From: Prolixibacteraceae bacterium
Lineage (GTDB): Bacteria > Bacteroidota > Bacteroidia > Bacteroidales > Prolixibacteraceae
Direction: 5' to 3'
Length of the DNA stretch: 32,458 nt
Assembly (NCBI GenBank): GCA_003457135.1
Contig: DMSQ01000093.1
Coordinates: forward strand, 1 to 32,458
A model generated the notes under the pieces. It was given only the letters and a program-made list of their open reading frames with translations, did no database searches and was not told the origin of the DNA. The position numbers and the translations under genes were made by a program. Positions 22,685 through 30,886 of the stretch are shown in pieces. The number at the start of each line of letters is the position of its first letter. The stretch's first letter is position 1.

Positions 22685-23092
22685 TTAATCTTTACCCCAA
22701 ACCAATACAATCACCGTTCCGATAATTGCAGCCATAACTGTTGAAACAACCATATCTATCAACATTGCTCCAACACTATTAAACATGGTTGTCATGGAAT
22801 AAAATGACAAGTCAATGGCCAAGACAAATAGTAATCCGAATAAAGCGCCGGTTTTTAATCCATCCATCCAACCGGAAGCTCCTGACCATTTTAACACCAA
22901 TGTTAAAAATAACGCATAAACAAGGTTTGATACAATCATTGCCCACCAAATCATATCAGTCATCGGTCTCATGGCACACTGATTGTAATTTGCCAGACTA
23001 AAATCGGCAAGTAAAATTCCATAAACCAGCCATCCGAGAAGAAAGTAAACAATTCCTCCAATAACAGTTCCTTTCAAAATTTTCATGTTCAT
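22685..23092 (-). CDS. small integral membrane protein, four predicted helices
   Basis: A 135-aa protein that is almost entirely membrane helices: about 8-28 (VIGGIVYFLLGWLVYGILL), 48-68, 78-98 and 108-131. It shows alternating Gly-rich packing and a conserved-looking GWLVYG turn. It resembles the DUF1761-like group of uncharacterised membrane proteins, but I am not certain of the family. Start 23092 or the ATG two codons later both fit. No functional context: neighbours are another small membrane protein on the same strand (228 bp upstream) and the convergent activase gene. Confidence 0.6.
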   Translation of the reverse strand: MNMKILKGTVIGGIVYFLLGWLVYGILLADFSLANYNQCAMRPMTDMIWWAMIVSNLVYALFLTLVLKWSGASGWMDGLKTGALFGLLFVLAIDLSFYSMTTMFNSVGAMLIDMVVSTVMAAIIGTVIVLVWGKD

Positions 23093-23319
23093 GTCAGTAA
23101 GTTTTAAAGTTAAACCTTACTAATATAAATCATTTCTTCAATTTTTAATGATTCTAAATAAGCGGAATGGGTTAAAATGTAATATTTGTGGAAAAAATAA
23201 AAAACTTTTAAAATTTTCACTTTTTTAGTCAATGATTCTAAATCTGAAAATAAGTTCTTTTTCTTTCATCACGGGAAAGGCAATTGGGATTACAGGACAA
23301 TAATGATTAGGTACCAATC

Positions 23320-23619
23320 TCACCGGAAAACAATAAACGTAAGGAAAAGTGCTGCCAGGATAATCAGGATAAATTTAGTTGCAGCGATTATGAACTTCGG
23401 GGCAAACCGAAAAAAGGGCAAGGTCAAAAGTAATTGAACTCCATAAATTACAGCAACATAAAACAGAAATGCAATCCAGTTTCCGACATTCAGCATCCAT
23501 CGGAAATTGTGATAACCTTCATCGATGTAAAACAGGAACAAGGTAATAACCGTAGCAATTAATAGTGGCCAGATAAATTTACCTGATTCGCTGGTTGGAG
23601 TTGACTTTTGAGTTTTCAT
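23320..23619 (-). CDS. small integral membrane protein, three predicted helices
   Basis: A 99-aa protein with a polar N-terminus (first 13 residues) and helices at about 15-31, 43-67 and 74-98. The pattern IDEGYHNFRWMLNVGNWIAFLFY between helices one and two is distinctive, but I recognise no family. It is transcribed away from the PiT-type permease gene. Function unknown. The regular hydrophobicity supports a real gene. Confidence 0.6.
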   Translation of the reverse strand: MKTQKSTPTSESGKFIWPLLIATVITLFLFYIDEGYHNFRWMLNVGNWIAFLFYVAVIYGVQLLLTLPFFRFAPKFIIAATKFILIILAALFLTFIVFR

Positions 23620-23721
23620 ATCTTAATTTTAGGTAAAAACGACGTTTGACCTGAGATTATTATACTTGAAAGTGTTATCAAAATTACGTCTTTAAAGGTA
23701 TTGTGAGAAACTTAAGAAAGC

Positions 23722-23748
23722 TTGAAATTGACACTCAATTTATCTTTA
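23722..23748 (+). promoter_or_regulatory. weak candidate promoter for the permease gene
   Basis: TTG at 23722-23724, a 16-nt spacer, and TATCTTTA at 23741-23748, ten nt before the ATG at 23759. The spacer is short and the last base of the -7 box deviates. Confidence 0.3.
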
Positions 23749-23758
23749 TACGTAACGT

Positions 23759-24784
23759 ATGTTTCATCACGTACTTATACCACTGTTGGCGGCTGTTTTT
23801 CTGGCAATTAATATGGGCGGAACCAGCATCTCCCCGTCGTTTTCAGCGGCATACGGAGCCAATGTGATCCGTCGTTCAGCAATTCCGGGACTTTTTGGAA
23901 TTATGGTTTTTTTAGGCGCTTTGATTGCCGGGAAAGCGACTTCGGCCACGCTTGGAAAAGACTTGATTTCGCCCGCTATTATGAGTTGGGAGCAGGTGAC
24001 CATTATTTTGGGTTCGGTTGGTATCACGTTGTTTATTGCCAATATACTTGGCATTCCGCAATCGAATGTTCAAACCACCGTTTTTGCTATTTCGGCGCCG
24101 GCAGCCTACTTTCATCAGTTTAATACCGACAAAGTGTTTTTTGAAATTGTACCTACCTGGTTTATAGCTCCTTTACTTTCGTTTAGCATTTGTTATCTTT
24201 TTGGCAAATATGTTTATACCCCCATCCGGAAAAAAGGCTACCTCACTTACGGGCAACTTTCTCAACATCGTGCTGTCAAGACCATTATAGTGATCATGTC
24301 GTTATACGTGGCCTTTTCGATCGGGGCTAATAATGTCGCCAATGCGGTGGGGCCGATCGCTTCGATGATGTCGCACGAATTGCAACTTCCTTTTAACGGA
24401 AACGGGTTTTCGATTATCATGATCCTTACAACACTGGTTGTGGCGCCCAACTTTGCCATCGGGGCTTCAATTCTGGGAAGCAAAGGATTGGAGAACACAG
24501 GGAAAGGTATTTTCCTGTTCGGTCCTTTCGAGGCAATTATCATTTCGTTTGTAACTGCCAGCATTTTGCTTATTTCGTCGGTTACACGAGGAATACCCAC
24601 ATCATTAATTCAACTGAATGCCGCAGCAATAATCGGGATCGGGGTTGCCCGCCTGGGCGCGAAGAACATTTTCAGAAAAACATCGGTCAACAAATTTTTT
24701 GTCGTTTGGGCCGTGGCGCCAATCATCGCTTTTTTACTTTCGTTAACGCTCACCTATATTGTTGACAAGCTTGGATATTTATAG
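23759..24784 (+). CDS. PiT-superfamily anion permease, CysP-like (sulfate or phosphate)
   Basis: A 341-aa polytopic permease with about ten helices in two inverted halves. The C-terminal half keeps a near-standard PiT signature, GANNVANAVGP (Gly189-Asn192; phosphate permeases have GANDVANA). The N-terminal half reads FLAINMGGTSISPSFSAAYGANVI, lacking the first ND signature. This pattern, the short length and the LFIANILGIPQSNVQTTV block resemble Bacillus subtilis CysP, a sulfate permease of the PiT family, more than PitA. Substrate is therefore likely sulfate or another oxyanion, possibly sodium- or proton-driven. No sulfate-assimilation genes are nearby to confirm this. Single gene, convergent with the DUF3788 gene (13-bp gap). 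Confidence 0.75.
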   Translation: MFHHVLIPLLAAVFLAINMGGTSISPSFSAAYGANVIRRSAIPGLFGIMVFLGALIAGKATSATLGKDLISPAIMSWEQVTIILGSVGITLFIANILGIPQSNVQTTVFAISAPAAYFHQFNTDKVFFEIVPTWFIAPLLSFSICYLFGKYVYTPIRKKGYLTYGQLSQHRAVKTIIVIMSLYVAFSIGANNVANAVGPIASMMSHELQLPFNGNGFSIIMILTTLVVAPNFAIGASILGSKGLENTGKGIFLFGPFEAIIISFVTASILLISSVTRGIPTSLIQLNAAAIIGIGVARLGAKNIFRKTSVNKFFVVWAVAPIIAFLLSLTLTYIVDKLGYL

Positions 24785-24797
24785 GTGGTTATCGGGA

Positions 24798-25220
24798 TTA
24801 TTTGATCTTTAGTTTCAGTTCAATCAACTTCACCACATTTTCAAAATCTTCTGGCGAACCCATGACAACCGTGATGCAGCGGCTGTGATTAAAAGGTTTG
24901 GAATTCCGGTATTCTTCTTTCATACTTTCTGGAATGTCACTGGCTTCAATCATTGGCAGGGCTTTTTCGCTCAGCCAAAAACTGACACGAAAGGTGCCTT
25001 TTTGAACTCCGATCCAGTAAATGGTAGTTTTCTTCCGGAGGGTACGGTACAACCAGCTTTTACCATCGTTGTAAAACCGCCACTGTTCTGAAATCTCAGA
25101 ATGATTATCGTACAGATAACCGATCATTTGTTTCCAGTAAATACTGTTTTCCCCGATGATTGAAAAGATCAGTTCGTCGGTTGGCTGAATGCTTGGGTCG
25201 GTTAATACAATGGACTCCAT
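24798..25220 (-). CDS. DUF3788-family protein
   Basis: A 140-aa soluble protein. The segment from WKQMIGYLYDNHSEISEQWRFYNDGKSWLYRT through RVSFWLSEKALP looks like the DUF3788 family common in Bacteroidota and Firmicutes, of unknown function with an alpha/beta fold. It starts 12 nt after the queA stop on the same strand and may be the last gene of that operon. No catalytic motif is recognised. Confidence 0.7.
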   Translation of the reverse strand: MESIVLTDPSIQPTDELIFSIIGENSIYWKQMIGYLYDNHSEISEQWRFYNDGKSWLYRTLRKKTTIYWIGVQKGTFRVSFWLSEKALPMIEASDIPESMKEEYRNSKPFNHSRCITVVMGSPEDFENVVKLIELKLKIK

Positions 25221-25232
25221 AAGTCTTAGAAT

Positions 25233-26282
25233 CTAAAGTATAAGCATCGCATCGCCATAAGTGCCGAAGCGGTATTTTTCCTGAATTGCTTCTTTATAGG
25301 CTCTCATAAGGTTATCGTAACCGGCAAAACCGGCAACCATCATGAGCAGGGTCGAAAGTGGTAAATGGAAGTTGCTGATCATCCGGTTGGCTACACTAAA
25401 TTCGTATGGAGGGAAAATGAATTTGTTGGTCCATCCTTCGAAAGGTTTCAGATGTCCCTGAGTTGAAACCGAACTTTCGATGGTGCGCATTACCGTAGTG
25501 CCTACTGCACAAATATTCCTCTTTGCATCTCTGGCTTCATTCACAATCTGGCAGGCTTCTTCCGAAATCCAGATTTGCTCCGAGTCCATTTTGTGTTTGG
25601 TCAAATCCTCCACATCTACGCTCCTGAAATTTCCCAGGCCAACATGAAGCGTAACATAACTAAAGTTGCACCCTGAAATTTCCAGACGTTTTAACAACTC
25701 GCGGCTAAAGTGAAGTCCGGCGGTAGGGGCAGCAACCGCGCCTTCGTGTTTGGCAAAAATGGTCTGGTAACGATCTTTGTCTTCGGGGGTTACTGCACGT
25801 TTGATAAATTTTGGCAGTGGGGTCTCTCCCAAACCATAAAGCGTTTTTTTAAATTCATCGTACGGACCGTCAAATAAAAATCTCAATGTCCGTCCACGCG
25901 AAGTGGTGTTATCAATAACTTCCGCCACTAAAAGATCATCTTCTCCAAAATAAAGCTTGTTCCCAATACGGATTTTACGGGCCGGATCAACCAGAACATC
26001 CCAGAGGCGCTGTTCGCGGTTCAATTCCCGAAGTAAAAAAACTTCAATTTCAGCGCCTGTTTTTTCCTTATTTCCATACAACCTGGCCGGAAATACCTTG
26101 GTGTCGTTGAAGATAAATACGTCTTTATCTCCAAAATAATCAACAATGTCTTTAAAAATTTTGTGTTCGATTGCACCAGTTGTACGATTTAAAACCAACA
26201 ATTTAGACTCATCACGGTTTGGTGACGGATTCAGGGCAATCAACTCTTCGGGCAAATCGTATTTAAACTTTGATAATTTCAT
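25233..26282 (-). CDS. queA: S-adenosylmethionine:tRNA ribosyltransferase-isomerase
   Basis: A 349-aa enzyme that transfers and isomerises the ribose of AdoMet onto 7-aminomethyl-7-deazaguanine in tRNA to form epoxyqueuosine (cytosol). Seen: the start KYDLPEELIALNPSPNRDESKLL, VFNDTKV-like IFNDTKVFPARL, GLGETPLPKFIKR, EGAVAAPTAGLHFS, VTLHVGLGNFRSV, and VGTTVMRTIES near the C-terminus with NFHLPLSTLLMMV. These are all family blocks, and length is full. It sits downstream of truB (86-bp gap) in the minus-strand cluster. No queuosine-type riboswitch was found in front of it. Confidence 0.97.
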   Translation of the reverse strand: MKLSKFKYDLPEELIALNPSPNRDESKLLVLNRTTGAIEHKIFKDIVDYFGDKDVFIFNDTKVFPARLYGNKEKTGAEIEVFLLRELNREQRLWDVLVDPARKIRIGNKLYFGEDDLLVAEVIDNTTSRGRTLRFLFDGPYDEFKKTLYGLGETPLPKFIKRAVTPEDKDRYQTIFAKHEGAVAAPTAGLHFSRELLKRLEISGCNFSYVTLHVGLGNFRSVDVEDLTKHKMDSEQIWISEEACQIVNEARDAKRNICAVGTTVMRTIESSVSTQGHLKPFEGWTNKFIFPPYEFSVANRMISNFHLPLSTLLMMVAGFAGYDNLMRAYKEAIQEKYRFGTYGDAMLIL

Positions 26283-26369
26283 TGGTATTTTTATTTATTT
26301 TTAAGTAACAACATTAGAAATTTCTCTCTTCTGACATCCTGAGCCTAATGTGATTTAACGGATCAATTT

Positions 26370-27083
26370 TTAATTAGTTTCGTTCTCCTGAAGTTTTTCC
26401 ATAAAATCATTCAAATCCCAGGCATCTTCCAATCTCATTTCTCCAATCCGTGTCCGGCACAAGCCAACCAAATAAGCGCCGCAATTAAGCGCTTCACCTA
26501 AGTCCCGGGCTAAACTCCGAACATAGGTCCCTTTGCTGCATACTAGCCTGAGTTTAATTTCAGTCGGTGAAAATTCAAGAACTTCGAGCTCCGATATGAA
26601 AATTCGTTTAGACTGAAGTACAATATCGTTGCCTTTCCGGGCATGTTCGTATGCCCGTTTGCCGTCAATTTTTACTGCACTAAACGCTGGCGGAACCTGA
26701 TCTGTTTCTCCTATAAATCCGGCCAGCTTTTCATTCACCAGTTCCAAAGTCAGGTGACCGGTCTGGAAAAGTTCATTTTCAGCTGTTTCCTGATCGTACG
26801 AAGGAGTTGTTGCCCCTAATTTAATGGTCGCAACATATTCTTTTTCCTTAGCCTGCAACAAATCAATGTTTTTGGTTTCTTTACCTGTGCAAACAATCAT
26901 CAAGCCTGTAGCTTTTGGATCAAGTGTTCCGGCGTGTCCAACTTTTAGCTTCTTTACCCCGATCCGCCGGGTTAAAAAATTTCGCAACTTCCTGACCAGA
27001 TCAAAAGACGTCCAATCCAATTCTTTATCAAAAAGGAGAATTTCGCCTTTTTGAAAATCGTACTCCTCCATGGATTTTCCCAT
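26370..27083 (-). CDS. truB: tRNA pseudouridine(55) synthase
   Basis: A 237-aa enzyme that isomerises U55 of the tRNA T-loop to pseudouridine. Catalytic Asp55 lies in GHAGTLDPKATGLMIVC. The KPxGWTS-like entry appears as KELDWTSFDLVRKLR. YEHARKG and the RLVCSKGTYVRSLARDLG block are also present. At 237 aa it has the core but little or no PUA domain, as usual for Bacteroidota TruB. The start at 27083 (MGKSMEEYDF) is accepted, although the ATG four codons later is equally possible. In related genomes an undecaprenyl-diphosphatase gene often lies between this gene and DUF3098. Here the gap is only 46 bp. Confidence 0.96.
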   Translation of the reverse strand: MGKSMEEYDFQKGEILLFDKELDWTSFDLVRKLRNFLTRRIGVKKLKVGHAGTLDPKATGLMIVCTGKETKNIDLLQAKEKEYVATIKLGATTPSYDQETAENELFQTGHLTLELVNEKLAGFIGETDQVPPAFSAVKIDGKRAYEHARKGNDIVLQSKRIFISELEVLEFSPTEIKLRLVCSKGTYVRSLARDLGEALNCGAYLVGLCRTRIGEMRLEDAWDLNDFMEKLQENETN

Positions 27084-27129
27084 CCTGAAAAACTATAAAA
27101 TTAAGTGATTTGATCCCTGAATGCTATTT

Positions 27130-27375
27130 TTAAGATTTTGTCTTTTTCATAATGGCAAAAATCTCGAATACAAAACCAAAAAGAACAACCATAGGAGCCA
27201 GGGTAATTCTCTGGAAACTAAATATTTCAGGATTAAAAACCGATGGATCGTTGCTTTTTCCGCCAGTCATCAGCAGAAAGCCAATTATAATAATGACCAA
27301 ACCAATAACCATTAATTTTAAGTTTTCTTTGCCAAGTGCAAAACCTTCCATATTTTCAAAATACTTTTTTGCCAT
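27130..27375 (-). CDS. DUF3098 small membrane protein
   Basis: About 81 residues from the ATG at 27375 (MAKKYFENMEGFALGKENLK). An in-frame ATG six codons upstream (27393) is less likely because homologues begin near MAKK. Two membrane helices (about 22-40 and 58-77) bracket the conserved SNDPSVFNPEIFSFQRITLAP hairpin that defines DUF3098. Known only as a Bacteroidota family encoded next to ftsX. A role in division or the envelope is inferred from that synteny. Confidence 0.88.
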   Translation of the reverse strand: MAKKYFENMEGFALGKENLKLMVIGLVIIIIGFLLMTGGKSNDPSVFNPEIFSFQRITLAPMVVLFGFVFEIFAIMKKTKS

Positions 27376-27406
27376 GTTAAAAAAATTTTGCACAAAGTTA
27401 CAGGAA

Positions 27407-27425
27407 AAGTTGCAAGTTGCAAGTT
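27407..27425. repeat. heptanucleotide AAGTTGC tandem repeat at the 3' end of ftsX
   Basis: AAGTTGC, AAGTTGC, AAGTT in direct tandem; the last two bases fall inside the ftsX stop codon (minus strand). A second 7-nt-phased repeat of a different unit lies after metF. Confidence 0.65.
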
Positions 27426-28305
27426 AATAGAACAATTCGTCGAACTTTAGCCGTATGAATTTATTGACAGCCACATAAGTTGAACCCCAGGATATCAATA
27501 CGCCCAAAACCAGATCGGCAATTAAAACCAGGCCAAAAATTTTAAAATCATCAATATTAATAATTCCGGTGAGTTCGGTGGCATACGACAACATTAGAAC
27601 AAACAACAAAACATTGGCCGCCAGCGCTCCGATAATTCCATACCAAATACTCCTTCTGATGAATGGGGCACGGATGAAACGATCGGTTGCCCCTACCAGT
27701 AACATCGTATTGATAATGAACCGCTGCGAGTAAATTGAAATACGAATGGTGTTGTTGATGAGCGCCGAAAAAATAAACAACAACAAGCCGGAAAAGAAAA
27801 TCAGGATTAACCCAATTTTTTTTACATTTTCGTTGATAATGCTCACCAAATCCCTTTGGAATGATATTTCTTTCACCTGTGGATATTCAAGGAATTTCTT
27901 TTCAAGCAAATTCAAACTTTCAGGATTGGTAAATGCTGCATTGAGTTTCACATCTATGGACGCCAGGAGCGGATTGTATCCCAAAAAGCCGGTAAAATCT
28001 TCACCCAATTCTTTTTCCAGCCTTTCAGATGCTGTTTCCTTGTCAATGTATTCCACCGACTTGACAAAACCGGTAGCTTTCAAGGCTTCTTCCAGGTCTG
28101 TCACATCTTTTTCCAAAACATCATCTTTCAAAACCAGTGTTACCCCGATATTTTCGCGCACATATTTGGCAAGTCGTTCGGCATTAAGCAAAACCACACC
28201 CAATAACCCAATCAGAAATAAAATCATGGAAATACTGATGGTTGAAGTCAGATAAGATTTTAAAATCCGTTTATTTAGCTTCTGAGGCTGTGCTTTGCCT
28301 GCCAT
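27424..28305 (-). CDS. ftsX: cell division protein FtsX
   Basis: A 293-aa ABC-transporter-like permease that with FtsE couples the division ring to peptidoglycan hydrolases. Seen: a cytoplasmic N-terminus, helix about 21-43, a large periplasmic domain (about 44-165, starting with LAKYVRENIGVTLVLKDD, the FtsX extracellular domain), and three further helices (about 170-190, 222-245, 260-283) with the RISIYSQRFIINTMLLVGATDRFIR cytoplasmic loop typical of FtsX. ftsE is not adjacent, which is usual in this phylum. It starts 5 bp after the YfhO-family gene, so the two are co-transcribed. Confidence 0.95.
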   Translation of the reverse strand: MAGKAQPQKLNKRILKSYLTSTISISMILFLIGLLGVVLLNAERLAKYVRENIGVTLVLKDDVLEKDVTDLEEALKATGFVKSVEYIDKETASERLEKELGEDFTGFLGYNPLLASIDVKLNAAFTNPESLNLLEKKFLEYPQVKEISFQRDLVSIINENVKKIGLILIFFSGLLLFIFSALINNTIRISIYSQRFIINTMLLVGATDRFIRAPFIRRSIWYGIIGALAANVLLFVLMLSYATELTGIINIDDFKIFGLVLIADLVLGVLISWGSTYVAVNKFIRLKFDELFY

Positions 28306-28310
28306 AGGTT

Positions 28311-30806
28311 TTATTTTTTTAATTTGATCACATAAACAAAATAGCCGGTAATAGCCAGAAGCAGAAGAATTGAACTTGCTAACGATATCTTATTGCCAAG
28401 GTGATAGGAAGCGGGCTCAAACTTAAATTCAACCTGATGTTTCCCAGCCGGTATAACCATTGCACGCAAAACAAAATTGACCTGAAAATGCTCAGTTTCT
28501 TTACCGTCAACAAAGCTCTTCCAACCTTTAGGATAATAGATTTCAGAGAAAACAGCCAACTGCGGGCCACTGTTCACCGTGGCTTCATATTTCAGGTAAT
28601 TGGGCTGGTATCCGGTTAGTTTGATTTCGCCTGAACCTGAACCTGTTTGATATCCATTCAGTTCCTTTTCAAAGCTTCTATTGACGATCGCTGTTGTTTT
28701 CGGATCAAAATTTTTCAGGGAAGTCACTTCTTCATCAGCCATGTTCACCAGTTTTACCTCTTTTACCAGCCAGGCATTGCCCAAAGCATGTGGGTTTGGC
28801 AGTGGCGGCTGGCCTGGATCGTAAATGAAATATTTGGTATTGAGCATGTTGATTGCCGGCAGTAAACCCATCAATGAATCAAACGATTCCGGTTTACTAA
28901 AACCACTTATTAAAGTCTGCATTTCGGGCTCGATACTGTATTTGATCAATTCATTGTAACGTTTCATCTTAGCGCCATGATAGCCACCCAGAGACTTGTG
29001 AAAATAAGGAGTACGGCCATCGGCAAACGGGTTCTGGAGGTTCAGTACACGGTAATACAAGTCCTTGTCTTTTTTTATTTCTTTGTCAACCGTTGATTCT
29101 TTGAATGGTACAGCTATTGCTTTTTGCGAAGCGAAATTTTCGTTGTTGAAGTACTTTTTATTCACTGGCCACATATCGCCAATAATCAATACTACCCATA
29201 ATATAACCGCATATTGCCCTTTCAGCTTTTTATTCCAGAAGGCCCATAAAGCCCCGGATGCAAGGACAACGTATATAAAGGCAAAAAATGAATCGGTTCG
29301 AAGTGCCGTTCTCCGGTCGGATATCAATGCACTGATGTATTCGCTGATTAGCTGTTGCGGCCATTCATAACGCTTTAACTGAGCCTGTAACTGAACATCG
29401 GTATCTCCGGTGAAACTACCTGCAAGTCCCGGAATGATTACAAAAACCAGTGCAAGCCCACCAGTAATTCCAAAGGCATATTTCAATCCCTTCATAAACT
29501 CGCCGGAACTGATTTTCCGCTGATAAACTTCTTTAATGGCCAGTACACCAAGCAAGGCCATGGCAAATTGCTGAATGACGATAATATTTTTAACATCCCT
29601 GAATTTGTTGTATCCGGGAAAATAATCGAGCATGAGGTTAGTTAAAAAAGAGAAATTTTTCCCGAGCGATAAAAGCAGTGAAACTACAAAAACAGCAACC
29701 AGCCACCATTTGTCTTTTCCTTTTACGAGGAAGATCCCGAGTATAAAAAGGAAACAAAGAACAGAGCCAAAATAAAACGGCGCTCCCGAAATAGGTTGAC
29801 TTCCCCAATACATCGGCTGACCACTTTCAACCATTTTTTTTGCCGGCCCGGCTCCCTGCGCCTTAACCAGAAACTGATACGTTTCGGAACTGGCGCTTAA
29901 CGGTTCGCTCATGCCTCCGCCTTTGAAACGGGGAATAAAAGCAGTCATAGCTTCGCCCAAATCGTAGCTGTAATCAAGGATATAATTCTTATCGAGTCCG
30001 CCGGATGTGTTTTCATCGTTCAGGCTTAACTCCGACTGGCCACGCATGGAGTATTTCCCATATTCGTAAGTGGTGTATAACCGCGAAAAGTTGGTGCCAA
30101 CAGCTAACAAAACGGCAATGAGCAAAAAGGCAGAGGTTTTAGCAAAATCCGGAAGCGTTTTTTCGCGAATGGCAAAAATCAGATAAGTAATTCCTAATAT
30201 CAGCGCCAGAATGGCTGCATAATAGGTCATTTGAAGGTGGTTGGCGCTCAGCATCAGGCTCAGGCCCAGAGCGGCGATCAAACTTCCACCGATTTTATTT
30301 TTCTTATATGCGAACAAAATTCCGGCAACAATTAAGGCAGTATAAGTCAGTGCATGTGCTTTCGTCAAATGCCCGGTCGCCATCACTACGAAAGTGAAAG
30401 TCATAAAACCATAAGCCAGACTGGCGGCAAATGCAGTCCATACACCGATATCAAGCAGGATACAAAGAATAAAAAAGAACAGAAAACTGAAGGTCAGGAT
30501 CATTACCGGTTGCGAAATAGCTGTAACTGACTTCTGAATTTTCGAAATCAGCTCACCGGAATAGATGGTTGATGTCAGGTAGGCTGGCATTCCGGAGAAC
30601 ATGTTATTCGACCAAAGCGCTTCTTTCCCGGTGGCTTCGCGGTAATCCACAATTTCTTTGGCCATTCCTTTAAACTGAGTTCCATCAGAACTTTGCAGCT
30701 TTTTTCCTTCCAGAACAGGCGAAAAATAAATAACGCTTATAACCAGAAATAGAGCGACGGCAAGGATATATGGGCCCGATTGGCGAAGGAGGTTTTTTGT
30801 ATCCAT
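28311..30806 (-). CDS. YfhO-family large membrane protein
   Basis: An 831-aa polytopic protein: first helix about 13-31, a periplasmic loop with SSDGTQFKGM, then about a dozen helices to residue 560, a soluble periplasmic domain (about 570-800) rich in NP/F/Y turns, and a final helix before the KLKK end. This is the Bacteroidota YfhO layout (GT-C-like fold, related to glycosyltransferase families acting on lipid-linked sugars). Bacillus YfhO takes part in lipoteichoic acid glycosylation. The substrate here is unknown. It is divergent from the flippase gene and upstream of ftsX, consistent with an envelope polysaccharide role. Confidence 0.85.
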   Translation of the reverse strand: MDTKNLLRQSGPYILAVALFLVISVIYFSPVLEGKKLQSSDGTQFKGMAKEIVDYREATGKEALWSNNMFSGMPAYLTSTIYSGELISKIQKSVTAISQPVMILTFSFLFFFILCILLDIGVWTAFAASLAYGFMTFTFVVMATGHLTKAHALTYTALIVAGILFAYKKNKIGGSLIAALGLSLMLSANHLQMTYYAAILALILGITYLIFAIREKTLPDFAKTSAFLLIAVLLAVGTNFSRLYTTYEYGKYSMRGQSELSLNDENTSGGLDKNYILDYSYDLGEAMTAFIPRFKGGGMSEPLSASSETYQFLVKAQGAGPAKKMVESGQPMYWGSQPISGAPFYFGSVLCFLFILGIFLVKGKDKWWLVAVFVVSLLLSLGKNFSFLTNLMLDYFPGYNKFRDVKNIIVIQQFAMALLGVLAIKEVYQRKISSGEFMKGLKYAFGITGGLALVFVIIPGLAGSFTGDTDVQLQAQLKRYEWPQQLISEYISALISDRRTALRTDSFFAFIYVVLASGALWAFWNKKLKGQYAVILWVVLIIGDMWPVNKKYFNNENFASQKAIAVPFKESTVDKEIKKDKDLYYRVLNLQNPFADGRTPYFHKSLGGYHGAKMKRYNELIKYSIEPEMQTLISGFSKPESFDSLMGLLPAINMLNTKYFIYDPGQPPLPNPHALGNAWLVKEVKLVNMADEEVTSLKNFDPKTTAIVNRSFEKELNGYQTGSGSGEIKLTGYQPNYLKYEATVNSGPQLAVFSEIYYPKGWKSFVDGKETEHFQVNFVLRAMVIPAGKHQVEFKFEPASYHLGNKISLASSILLLLAITGYFVYVIKLKK

Positions 30807-30835
30807 AGTATTGATTAGTGTAATTTTTTAATTCG

Positions 30836-30843
30836 TATTTTCG
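30836..30843 (+). promoter_or_regulatory. candidate -7 box for the flippase gene
   Basis: TATTTTCG at 30836-30843 (TAnnTTTG with one mismatch), with TTG at 30811-30813 about 22 nt upstream. The flippase ATG is 43 nt downstream. Confidence 0.35.
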
Positions 30844-30850
30844 TGCGAAG

Positions 30851-30858
30851 CAAAAATA
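30851..30858 (-). promoter_or_regulatory. -7 box for the YfhO/ftsX operon
   Basis: On the minus strand the sequence is TATTTTTG, an exact TAnnTTTG match, about 45 nt upstream of the YfhO ATG. A T-rich -33 region lies about 21 nt further upstream. The divergent promoters overlap face to face. Confidence 0.5.
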
Positions 30859-30886
30859 AACCTTTTTAAGTCAATAACTAAAATAA

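Noticed and set aside
27424..28305. Generic ABC transporter permease
   Set aside because: The four-helix layout with a single large periplasmic domain and the synteny with DUF3098 identify FtsX.
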